Position numbers and translations under genes: made by a program | The notes under the pieces: model-generated | The model's database searches: none | Told to the model about the DNA's origin: nothing | Seen by the model: the letters and a program-made list of their open reading frames with translations, nothing else | Assembly: GCA_035528995.1 (NCBI GenBank) | Contig: DATKXO010000415.1 | Coordinates: 1 to 27,383, forward strand | Origin: DATKXO01 sp035528995 | GTDB lineage: Bacteria > Planctomycetota > Phycisphaerae > UBA1845 | Length of the DNA stretch: 27,383 bases | Direction: 5' to 3' | Shown here: positions 15,420-23,360 of the stretch, one piece after another | Position numbering within the stretch: the stretch's first letter is position 1 | How the letters are laid out: each line of letters starts with the position of its first letter

Positions 15420-17579
15420 CTAGCGAATCCAGTCACCCAGGTCCCTCCTGACTCGGAGCCAGACGCCCATGCCGTCGTCCGGCGAGCCGCTGATCTCGAG
15501 CAGGTCGTACTCGCCGGTCAGCTCGAACTTGGTGGCCCCCAACTGGTAGACCACGGTGGCCTCGAGGTCCACGCCGTGGGTGACGCCGTCGATGGAGTCG
15601 TTCTCCCAGCGGTAGGCGGTGGCCAGTTGGGCGCTGAGGCGGTCGTTGAAATCGAACTGGCCGTCGAAGGTAATGTCCAGCAGGTCGACGTCACGGTTGT
15701 CGGGCGAGTCGAAGTAGAAGCGGCTGTACATGGCCGAGAGCGTGCCGTTCATGCGCGGCGTCTGGAGCACGACGAGCTGGCCGTTGAGGTGGACGGCGTC
15801 GAAGGGATCGTAGCGGTTGTCCTCGCTCTCGAACTCGAGGCCCAGGCTCCATCGCGGGCGGGTGTAGTCGACTCCGACGCGATGGCGGGTGAGGTCGTCC
15901 TCCTCCAGGCCGTAGGCGAAGAGCACCTCGGCGTAGGGATCGGCGATGTTCTGGTGCCGTAAGTTGAACTCGTAGTAGGGTCGCAGGCCGAAGTCGAACT
16001 GCTGCTCGATGCGGGCGTCGAAGCGCTGGGTCTGGGTGCGAGCCCGGGTCGGGCGGCGGAACTTGTAGCTGATCCAGACGCTGTCGCCGTCGGCGATCTC
16101 GCCGGAACTGATGCGGTGCAGGGCCACCTGGTTTCGGAAGCGGGTGACGAGGTAGTCGCGTCCGGGCAGGTAGAAGCGGGTGCGCTGGGGGTTGGAGACG
16201 ATGACCGTGGAGAGGACGGCGAAGGGCTCGGTGAGGTAGATGGGGCGGGGGTCGCGGAAGGTGCCGGACTCTCGGGTCTGAATCTCCTCGCCCCGGCCGC
16301 CGCGCTCCTTGCGCTGGTCCCACTCGTAGCCCAACTCGGCGCGGAAGACACCGAAGCGGTTCTCCTTGCGGTAGGCGGTGCGGAGCGAGGCCCCGTAGGT
16401 GTAGGCCCGAAGCTGGTCGTCGAACTTCTCGTACTGGCCGAAGACGTTGGCCGTCGTGGTCAGTGACTCGTAGAACTGATGGACCAGGGTGTATTCGCCG
16501 CGGTGGGATTCGAAGCCGTTCTCCTCGTAGCGCTCCTTGAGGTACTGGTAGGAGGCGTAGCTGGTGAGGCTCTTGCTGTGGGTGAGCTGTAGGCGGGGGC
16601 TGAACTCGAAGAGGTCGCGGGCGAGGGAGCCCTTCTCCTCCTGCATGCGGAGCGTGGTGTCCAGGCGGTGCTGCCGCCGGTCGCCGAACTCGATGCGGTC
16701 CTCGAGCAGCCACTCGTGCCGGCGGGTGCGGAAGTGGAAGTCGCCGCCGGCGATCTCCTCGGTAAGGTCGTTGAACTCGTATTGAACGTGCAGGGTGTGG
16801 AAGTCGGTGAAGAGGACGTCGGCCTCGTAGAGGAAGCGGGTCTCGGTGGTCTCCTCCTGATCGTAGGGGTCGGACTCGCCGTCGCGGTCGACGTGCTCCC
16901 GCTCGAGGCTGAAGCGCATGGGGATGATGTCGCTGCGCAGGGAGACGGCCGCCCCGTAGAGGGTCCGCTCCTCGCGGATGGAGGGGATGAAGCGGCGGGA
17001 GATGCGGTCGTCGGCCCGGCGGGCCCAGACCTCGCCGTTCAAGGCCCCGCCCTGGAGGATACGGGCGCGGACGTCGAACTCGGCCAGGAATCCGTTGTCA
17101 GAGTCGATCTCGGTGAATCCGTTGACCTCTTCCCGGAAATGAGAATGGTCCATCCCGAAGGCGATATCGCCCTCGAAGGCGAAGATTTGGGGGCCGCCGA
17201 CGTCGCCGGCGACGCTGAGGCCGAACTTCTCGCGGAAGCGCCAGTCCACGTTGCGCTGGCGCAGCTCGGAGTGGCCCAGGCCAAACAGGTTTCGTTGGGC
17301 CGTCTTTCGGCGTCGGCGCTGCTGCTCGAAGCTGGCCTCGAGCTCGATGAAGCCGGCGAGGCGGTCGAGGTGGAACCAGCCCGGCTGCTTGGGGGGCGGA
17401 GGCGGTCCGGGGACGAGCCATCGTCGCTGGACCTGCAGGGGTTCGTCGGGTTGTTCGAGCGGGTCGGCGACCGCCGCTCCGTCGGGCGGATCGTCGCTCG
17501 ACTGTGCCGAGGCGATGCTGACGGGCAGCACCACCGGCAGAAAGAGCGTAAACACCAACCCAGCCAGGAAGGATCGCAC
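15420..17579 (-). CDS. Outer-membrane beta-barrel protein, probable porin of a cytochrome conduit
   Basis: A 719-residue protein. The signal peptide (1-25, ending SIASAQ) is followed by a Pro-rich linker (PGPPPPPKQPGW). From about residue 70 to the end, alternating polar and hydrophobic beta-strands with many aromatic residues continue (for example EFDVRARILQGGALNGEVWA, LTSYASYQYLKERYE). It ends in RRDLGDWIR rather than the canonical terminal Phe. No Cys is seen in the mature part. The size is close to MtrB/PioB-type barrels that sheath multihaem cytochromes. Sequence resemblance to them is not provable by eye; the role is inferred from operon order with a propeller lipoprotein and a 12-haem cytochrome. 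The start is GTG. Confidence 0.75.
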   Translation of the reverse strand: MRSFLAGLVFTLFLPVVLPVSIASAQSSDDPPDGAAVADPLEQPDEPLQVQRRWLVPGPPPPPKQPGWFHLDRLAGFIELEASFEQQRRRRKTAQRNLFGLGHSELRQRNVDWRFREKFGLSVAGDVGGPQIFAFEGDIAFGMDHSHFREEVNGFTEIDSDNGFLAEFDVRARILQGGALNGEVWARRADDRISRRFIPSIREERTLYGAAVSLRSDIIPMRFSLEREHVDRDGESDPYDQEETTETRFLYEADVLFTDFHTLHVQYEFNDLTEEIAGGDFHFRTRRHEWLLEDRIEFGDRRQHRLDTTLRMQEEKGSLARDLFEFSPRLQLTHSKSLTSYASYQYLKERYEENGFESHRGEYTLVHQFYESLTTTANVFGQYEKFDDQLRAYTYGASLRTAYRKENRFGVFRAELGYEWDQRKERGGRGEEIQTRESGTFRDPRPIYLTEPFAVLSTVIVSNPQRTRFYLPGRDYLVTRFRNQVALHRISSGEIADGDSVWISYKFRRPTRARTQTQRFDARIEQQFDFGLRPYYEFNLRHQNIADPYAEVLFAYGLEEDDLTRHRVGVDYTRPRWSLGLEFESEDNRYDPFDAVHLNGQLVVLQTPRMNGTLSAMYSRFYFDSPDNRDVDLLDITFDGQFDFNDRLSAQLATAYRWENDSIDGVTHGVDLEATVVYQLGATKFELTGEYDLLEISGSPDDGMGVWLRVRRDLGDWIR

Positions 17580-17638
17580 GGAGAATCCGTCCGGTGCTAT
17601 CGTATTCGCTCATGGGCCGCGCCAATTGCGGTCGGGGG

Positions 17639-17667
17639 AGTCTACCAGCGCCCCACGGGCGGGTCAA
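17639..17667 (-). promoter_or_regulatory. Candidate promoter for the barrel-NHL-dodecahaem operon
   Basis: On the minus strand TTGACC (17667-17662), a 17-base spacer, then TAGACT (17644-17639). The predicted start near 17632 leaves a leader of about 50 bases before GTG 17579. It lies in the divergent 285-base gap shared with the 19-haem gene. Confidence 0.45.
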
Positions 17668-17864
17668 AGAGATTTCGGCAGAGATTTGTCCGGCCGCCCG
17701 GGGGCGGCGTTTGGGGCGCAGGTGTCCTGGCGGCGGGTCGGGCGGATGGACTTTGTTCGGCAGAGGCTGGCATTCCGCTCAGTGCTGGCACAAAATGTGC
17801 GTCGTATGCTCGACGAGTTGGATAATCGTTCGGGCGTTGCGTCCCCTGGGTCGGAGACGCGGAA

Positions 17865-20801
17865 TTGGATATTGGGCCGTTGAACAGCCGTTCGGGCGGA
17901 TACCGGCACCCGGCGCCGACCGGAAGCCACTGGGGCGGTGCGGCGCGCCGGCTGCTGCTGGTTACGGGCACGGCGCTGTGCATGTGCTCGGCGGCGGCGG
18001 GCCAGGAGAACGAGAACTGCCTGCGCTCCGGCTGCCACGGCAACCCCAACCTGGCGTTGCAGTTCGAGGATCGCACGGTCTCGCTGTACGTGGACCAGGA
18101 GCGGTTCGACGAGTCGGTTCACGGGGGGACGGACTGCATCGAGTGTCACGCCGACCTGGAGGACGTCGAAGGATTCCCCCACGCCGTGGACCTGGAGCGT
18201 GTGGACTGCGGGCTGTGCCATGAGGCCGGGGACGATCCGGACGATCCCATCGCCCGGTACTGGGACAGCACGCACGGGCGCAAGGCCAAGGAGGGCGACC
18301 CGGACGCGCCGCACTGCCAGGACTGTCACGGCAATCACTACATCATCCCGCTGGCCGAGCGCGACTCGGCCATCTCGCCGTTCAACATCCCGCGGATGTG
18401 CGCCCAGTGCCACGCGGAGGGAGAGGGGAAGGAAGTTGCCCGAACGCACGACATCTCCCAGGAGCACATCCTGGAGCGGTACACGCAGAGCATCCACGGT
18501 CACGGGCTGTTCAACCAGGGTCTGGTGGTCACGGCGGTTTGCACGTCGTGCCACACGGGGCATCACGTTCTGCCGCACGAGGACCCGCGATCGACGATCC
18601 ACAAGGACAACGTGACCGACACGTGCATGCAGTGTCACGGACTGATCGAGGAAGTGCATCGCAAACGGATCGGCGGGGCGCTGTGGTGGAAGAAGGGCGG
18701 GACGGCCCCGATCTGCGTGGAGTGCCACCAGCCTCACGAGGCGCGGAAGGTCTTCTACGACACCGGAATCGCGAACGCCGACTGCCTGAGCTGCCACGCG
18801 GACCGGACGATCAAGGCGTCGGAGGACGGGCGGCCGCTGTACGTGGACCCGGAGGAGTACGAGCGATCGGTCCACGGTCGGCAACGTACGTCCTGCGCCC
18901 AGTGTCACGTGGAGGTGGACCCGTCGAAGGCTCGTTCGTGCGAGACGATCACGCAGCGGGTGGACTGCGCCGTGTGCCACGAAGCGGTGGTGGCGGACTA
19001 CAAGATCAGCACGCACGGGACGCTGCACGCCAAGGGCGATGCCAACGCCCCCTACTGCACGGACTGTCACGGCACACACGGCACGCTGGAGCACGCGGCG
19101 CTGCCGGAGGACCCGCAGTCGGCCAAGATGGCGGCGCTGTCGCCGATCTTCGCCCGTAACATCCCGAAGTTGTGCGGGCGCTGCCACCAGGAAGGTGCAC
19201 CGGCGGCCAAGCGGTACCTGGGGAACGAGCGGGACATCATCAATCACTACTCGGACAGCATCCACGGGACGGGGCTGCTGCAGAGCGGGCTGACGGTGAC
19301 GGCCACCTGCACGGGCTGCCACACGGCCCACCGGGAGCTGCCTCACGAGAACCCGCTGTCCAGCATTCACACGGAGAACATCGCGGCCACGTGCGGCCGG
19401 TGTCACGACGGGATCCACGAGCAGTACGTCAAGAGCATCCATTCGCCGGAGGGCAACCCGGAGTTCGTGCCCACTCGCGAGCAGCCCAAGCTGCCCCGGT
19501 GCAACGACTGCCACAGCTCGCATACGATCAGCCGGACGGACGCGGCCGACTTCACGCTGGGCATCATGGACACGTGCGGCAAGTGCCACAGGGAGGTAAC
19601 GGAGACGTACTTCGACACGTACCACGGGAAGGCGACCCGCGGCGGAGAGGCGATCACGGCCACTTGCCAGGACTGCCACGGGTCGCACGACATGCTGCGG
19701 GTGACCGATCCGCGTTCGCGGCTGAGCCGGCGGCACATCGTGGCCACGTGCGGCAAGTGCCACCCCGGGGCACACCAGCGGTTCGCGGGCTATCTGACGC
19801 ACGCGACGCACCACGATCCTCAGCGCTACGCGGCGTTGTACTACGTGTTCTGGGGGATGACCACGCTGCTGGTGGGCACGTTCAGCTTCTTCGGCATCCA
19901 CACGCTGGTCTGGCTGCCTCGGGCGCTGAAGATGCGGCGGCACGTTCAGGAGTTGACCACCAAGGCGGACCCGACGGAGAAGCAGTACGTGCGCTTCAGG
20001 TCGTTCTCGCGGAAGCTGCACTTCACGGTGATCATCAGCTTCTTCGGGCTGGCCATCACGGGTATGTGCCTGAAATTCAGCTACATGGCCTGGGCGCAGG
20101 CTGTGGCCCGGTACCTGGGCGGGTACGAGTCGGCGGGGTTCATCCACCGGGTGTGCGCGGTGCTGACCTTCGGGTACTTCGTGGTGCACCTGTGGGACCT
20201 GGCCGGGCGCTTCCGCAGGAGCAAGAAGTCGTTCTGGCAGTGGCTCTTCGGGCCGAACACGATGCTGCCGACGTGGACCGACCTGCGGGAGTTCTTCAGC
20301 ACGCTGAAGTGGTTTTTGGGCAAAGGGCCGAGGCCGCGGTACGGGAAGTGGACCTACTGGGAGAAGTTCGACTACTTCGCGGTGTTCTGGGGGGTGGCCA
20401 TCATCGGGTCCACGGGGCTGATCCTGTGGTTCCCGGAGATTTTCACGCGGGTGCTGCCCGGTTGGTTCATCAACGTGGCCACGATCATCCACAGCGACGA
20501 AGCGCTGCTGGCCACGGGGTTCATTTTCACGATCCACTTCTTCAACACGCACTTCCGGCCGGACAAGTTCCCCATGGACACGGTGATCTTCACCGGTCGC
20601 ATGCCACTGGCCGAGTTCAAGGAGGACCGCCCCCGCGACTACGAGGAGATGGTGGCCCGCGGCGAACTGGAAGACCGGCTGGCCGATCCCATCCCGCTGT
20701 ATCTGACCAAGGGGGTGAAAGTGTTCGGTTACACGGCCCTGGTCGTGGGGCTGACGCTGGTGGTGCTGATCATCTACAGCATGGTTTGGGGGTACAAGTA
20801 A
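17865..20801 (+). CDS. 19-haem cytochrome c fused to a b-type membrane cytochrome (CbcL-like architecture)
   Basis: A 978-residue protein. A signal segment (about 28-46) is followed by nineteen haem motifs: CLRSGCH (CX4CH, residue 52), then eighteen CXXCH up to residue ~630. The final ~320 residues are a membrane cytochrome b of FdnI/HydC type: about five helices, with RSFSRKLHF…LAITG, FIHRVCA…VVHLWD and IIHSDEALLATGF…HFFNTHFRP supplying the expected haem b histidines. This architecture matches Geobacter CbcL (nine haems plus b domain), which oxidises menaquinol during extracellular electron transfer; here the c domain is twice as large. Haems 1-7 and 9-15 form two copies of one module. TTG 17865 has GGAG eight bases upstream; there is no suitable ATG before the signal segment. 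Confidence 0.92.
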   Translation: MDIGPLNSRSGGYRHPAPTGSHWGGAARRLLLVTGTALCMCSAAAGQENENCLRSGCHGNPNLALQFEDRTVSLYVDQERFDESVHGGTDCIECHADLEDVEGFPHAVDLERVDCGLCHEAGDDPDDPIARYWDSTHGRKAKEGDPDAPHCQDCHGNHYIIPLAERDSAISPFNIPRMCAQCHAEGEGKEVARTHDISQEHILERYTQSIHGHGLFNQGLVVTAVCTSCHTGHHVLPHEDPRSTIHKDNVTDTCMQCHGLIEEVHRKRIGGALWWKKGGTAPICVECHQPHEARKVFYDTGIANADCLSCHADRTIKASEDGRPLYVDPEEYERSVHGRQRTSCAQCHVEVDPSKARSCETITQRVDCAVCHEAVVADYKISTHGTLHAKGDANAPYCTDCHGTHGTLEHAALPEDPQSAKMAALSPIFARNIPKLCGRCHQEGAPAAKRYLGNERDIINHYSDSIHGTGLLQSGLTVTATCTGCHTAHRELPHENPLSSIHTENIAATCGRCHDGIHEQYVKSIHSPEGNPEFVPTREQPKLPRCNDCHSSHTISRTDAADFTLGIMDTCGKCHREVTETYFDTYHGKATRGGEAITATCQDCHGSHDMLRVTDPRSRLSRRHIVATCGKCHPGAHQRFAGYLTHATHHDPQRYAALYYVFWGMTTLLVGTFSFFGIHTLVWLPRALKMRRHVQELTTKADPTEKQYVRFRSFSRKLHFTVIISFFGLAITGMCLKFSYMAWAQAVARYLGGYESAGFIHRVCAVLTFGYFVVHLWDLAGRFRRSKKSFWQWLFGPNTMLPTWTDLREFFSTLKWFLGKGPRPRYGKWTYWEKFDYFAVFWGVAIIGSTGLILWFPEIFTRVLPGWFINVATIIHSDEALLATGFIFTIHFFNTHFRPDKFPMDTVIFTGRMPLAEFKEDRPRDYEEMVARGELEDRLADPIPLYLTKGVKVFGYTALVVGLTLVVLIIYSMVWGYK
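18018..19406 (+). repeat. Duplicated seven-haem module within the 19-haem gene
   Basis: Residues ~52-258 and ~307-514 align motif by motif, offset ~255 residues. Paired landmarks are LYVDQERFDESVHG / LYVDPEEYERSVHG, RVDCGLCHEA / RVDCAVCHEA, CQDCHGNH / CTDCHGTH, NIPRMCAQCH / NIPKLCGRCH, SIHGHGL / SIHGTGL, and VCTSCHTGHHVLPHE / TCTGCHTAHRELPHE. Haem 8 lies between the copies and haems 16-19 after them. Confidence 0.88.
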
Positions 20802-20863
20802 GACCTAGTCAGGAGCGGCAGGATTGGCGGGTTTCGCTTCGCTTGGCCCAGCCTGTGGCTTCT

Positions 20864-20890
20864 GGTGGGTTTCGCTTCGCTTCACCCACC
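20864..20890. terminator. Hairpin between convergent cytochrome genes
   Basis: GGTGGGT (20864-20870) pairs with ACCCACC (20884-20890) around a TTCGCTTCGCTTC loop. A related GGGTTTCGCTTCGCTTGG copy lies just before it at about 20829. It occupies the gap between the two convergent genes and abuts the minus-strand stop. It resembles a dispersed intergenic palindrome and may act as a bidirectional terminator, although it lacks a T-run. Confidence 0.45.
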
Positions 20891-22987
20891 CTACTTGTTC
20901 TGTTCGGCGAGTCCGTTGGTTGCGGTGAGGCGCTTGGCCTCGGCGGTGAGCTGCTTGCTGATCTTGATCGAGGCCTCGTAGTTGTGCAGGGGGCCGGCCT
21001 GGCGGAGCCAGTCCAGGACGGCGGCGTTCCGGTCCAACCACTTTCGGCGCGGGGCCTGATCTGCCTCGTCGTCGGCATCAGCGAGCGAGCGCAGCTTGTC
21101 GACCGCGGCGGCGGCGGCGGCCAGCTCACGGCGGGCTGACTTGTCCCAGTCGGCCAACAGCGTTTCGAAGCGCTCGTCGTCCTGGGGGTCGTGGCACTCT
21201 ACGCAGGTGTCGTTCATCGCTGCCAGCGAAACGGGCTCGGAGAGGTCAGCGTGGCAGTCCTGGCAGTCCATGTCGGCCATCGGTTCGGGTTGGATTCCGA
21301 ATCGCTCGAAGGACGGGCCCTCGGCCGTGCGCAGGGCGGTGGTCCGGTCGTGGCAACCGGAACAGGTTGTGGGTCTGGCCGGTCCGCCGTCGTGGCATTT
21401 CGAGCAGCGCATTTCCCCGTGCAGGCCTTCCAGCGGCAACGGGTGAACGAACTCGCCCCGCTCGATGAGAGGCACGCCGCCCTCGCCCCGGGTGGGATTG
21501 AGGAAGGTGTGACACGTATCGCACCGGTGACTGATGACCTCGCCGTACTGGTTGACGTGGCTGCCCTCGTGGCAGCGGAAGCAGCCGTTGTAGATCTTGT
21601 GGCCGATGTGGTCCGGGTAGGTCTTCCAATCGACCTTCATGGTGGGGAAGAAGTTGCGACGGTAGATCTCGCGAGTGCGGTTGATGGCCTGTTGCACAGG
21701 GGCGCGGCGTTTCTGCCAGATGTCGGGGTAGTTGTCGCGATAGAACTCGGTGAGGGCGGCGCCGATGTGGGCCTCGGCCGTCTTCACGTCGGGATACGGC
21801 TGTGCCAGGGCGGCGACGGCCTGGCGCTTGATGAACGGGAGTGTGGTGTCGATGCGGCTGAACTCGAGGTACTCGTCAACGGCCTGGGCCGGTGAACGGA
21901 ACCGGTGGGCCGGGCGGTTGTGGCAATCCATGCAGTCGAGGACTCGCAACTGGCCCTGAGGCTTGGGATCGGAGCTGGGTCTGCCGTCGGAGCGATAGAT
22001 TTTCTCATCGCCCCTGGCGTCAATCCATTTGACCCAGGGGATTTCCTGGCGGTTGTCGTCGGTGGCGATGTACTCGATTCGCCCCTTCATGGTGACGTGC
22101 CAATGACTGCCCTCCGGGTCCTCGGCCATCTCGGCCGTGGTGTGGCGCCCGCCGGTGTTGAGCAGCATGCTGATGTCTTCGCGGGTGTTCTTCTCGTCCG
22201 AGGCGAATCTGGCGATCTCGCGCAGTTGGGCCCCGAAGAACTTCTCGGGCCAGTGGCAATGCTCACAGGTCTCGCGGGCGGGTCGCAGGTGTTTGATGGC
22301 CGGCGGTATGGGGCGAGAGTAGCTGTCCCGCCACATGGCCAAGACCTGGCGGGTGCCGGAGAGCTTGGACTTGACGAACCAACTGGCCCCCTCGCCGATG
22401 TGGCACTCGGCACAGGCCACGCGGGCGTGGTCGGAGAAGGTGAAGGTGGTGGCCTCGGGCTCCATGACGGCATGGCAGGGCTTTGAGCAGAAGGTCACGG
22501 AGTCGGTGTAGTGGTATCCGTGGTAGCTGCTGACGCCGACGATGGGGAGCAGAATGAAAGTGCCGAAGACGAATATCTTGGCGGCCCGTCGCTGGAGAGG
22601 ATCGTTGAGGTCGATGCGCGGAAAGCGAAGGGCGATGCGCTCGTCCGGGTAACGCCGGTGCAGCCTCCAGCCCTTGATGAGCATGCCGAAGGGGATGATG
22701 AGCAGTCCGAGCACCAGAATGCCGGGCATGACCAGGTAGCCTACGATGTCCACGTAGGGGTTGGTCGCCGGCATGACGATGCTGAAGAGCCCGAAGGTCA
22801 GGAGGCCCAGCAGGCCGATGGTGGCCAGGAAGACCCCGGCCATGGTGATGAAGTTGTTCCACAGGGGCTTGTACTTGGGCTTGTAGGAAGCCAGCTCGGG
22901 CGAACTCGGTGCCGCGGCTTTCTCCTTCGTCCGCTCGATCCCGGGCGTCTGGAGTCCCTGCTTGGCATCCTGGTTTTTGGCCGGCAT
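20891..22987 (-). CDS. Decahaem NapC/NirT-type inner-membrane cytochrome (ImcH-like)
   Basis: A 698-residue protein. Three hydrophobic helices (about 47-70, 80-104 and 134-156) anchor it. Ten haem motifs follow: FCSKPCH (CX3CH, followed by AVMEPE), then CAECH, CEHCH, CMDCH, CFRCH, CDTCH, CSKCH, CSGCH, CQDCH and CVECH. The first two, with SDHARVACAECHIGEGA between and after them, are the NapC/NirT core, whose members take electrons from quinol. The NPY…VLGLLIIPFG membrane segment matches the group that includes Geobacter ImcH, an inner-membrane cytochrome needed for respiration of high-potential extracellular acceptors. After the haems comes a charged helical tail. ATG 22987 has GAGG at ideal spacing. 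It converges on the 19-haem gene and diverges from the nonahaem operon. Confidence 0.92.
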   Translation of the reverse strand: MPAKNQDAKQGLQTPGIERTKEKAAAPSSPELASYKPKYKPLWNNFITMAGVFLATIGLLGLLTFGLFSIVMPATNPYVDIVGYLVMPGILVLGLLIIPFGMLIKGWRLHRRYPDERIALRFPRIDLNDPLQRRAAKIFVFGTFILLPIVGVSSYHGYHYTDSVTFCSKPCHAVMEPEATTFTFSDHARVACAECHIGEGASWFVKSKLSGTRQVLAMWRDSYSRPIPPAIKHLRPARETCEHCHWPEKFFGAQLREIARFASDEKNTREDISMLLNTGGRHTTAEMAEDPEGSHWHVTMKGRIEYIATDDNRQEIPWVKWIDARGDEKIYRSDGRPSSDPKPQGQLRVLDCMDCHNRPAHRFRSPAQAVDEYLEFSRIDTTLPFIKRQAVAALAQPYPDVKTAEAHIGAALTEFYRDNYPDIWQKRRAPVQQAINRTREIYRRNFFPTMKVDWKTYPDHIGHKIYNGCFRCHEGSHVNQYGEVISHRCDTCHTFLNPTRGEGGVPLIERGEFVHPLPLEGLHGEMRCSKCHDGGPARPTTCSGCHDRTTALRTAEGPSFERFGIQPEPMADMDCQDCHADLSEPVSLAAMNDTCVECHDPQDDERFETLLADWDKSARRELAAAAAAVDKLRSLADADDEADQAPRRKWLDRNAAVLDWLRQAGPLHNYEASIKISKQLTAEAKRLTATNGLAEQNK

Positions 22988-23360
22988 ATCGTCCTCAAAC
23001 CATCAGTTAACAACTGGCCCCGAAGGGATTGTAGCGACGAGCCGCCGCCGTGTGAACAGAATGTGGAATCGGCGGCCCCAGATAATCGCGTCCCAGCGCA
23101 TCATCGGGTTCTCGAACCGGCAGGATTGGTGCGACTGGGCGGCAGAGAGCTGAGCCGGGCAACTCCGGCGACCGGCAATCGAGCGGCTTGACTTTGACGG
23201 GCATTCCATGCTAAACGGACATCGCTCTCTGGAAGGAGGGCAAGAGGCCGATTGACTAGCGGCTAATCGGGTTTCGGGCCGGCGGCCCCTACTGGGCAGG
23301 GGCGGCGTTAACTTAGGCGCAGCTTCTTCAGGGCCGGCTGTGCCGACAGGACAACCCTCG
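22988..23360. other. Divergent control region between the NapC-like gene and the nonahaem operon
   Basis: 373 bases with no convincing gene. It contains a palindrome (CAGTT-AAC-AACTG, 23004-23016) 16 bases before the minus-strand start, and a plus-strand promoter candidate at 23188-23217. Otherwise I see nothing definite. Confidence 0.5.
23188..23217 (+). promoter_or_regulatory. Candidate promoter for the nonahaem-Rieske-cytochrome b operon
   Basis: TTGACT (23188-23193), an 18-base spacer, then TAAACG (23212-23217). It lies about 145 bases before ATG 23361. Confidence 0.35.

Noticed and set aside
17664..20552. 962-codon open frame antisense to the 19-haem gene
   Set aside because: Shadow of a Cys/His-rich GC-biased gene; its Arg/Val/Pro-rich translation has no domain.
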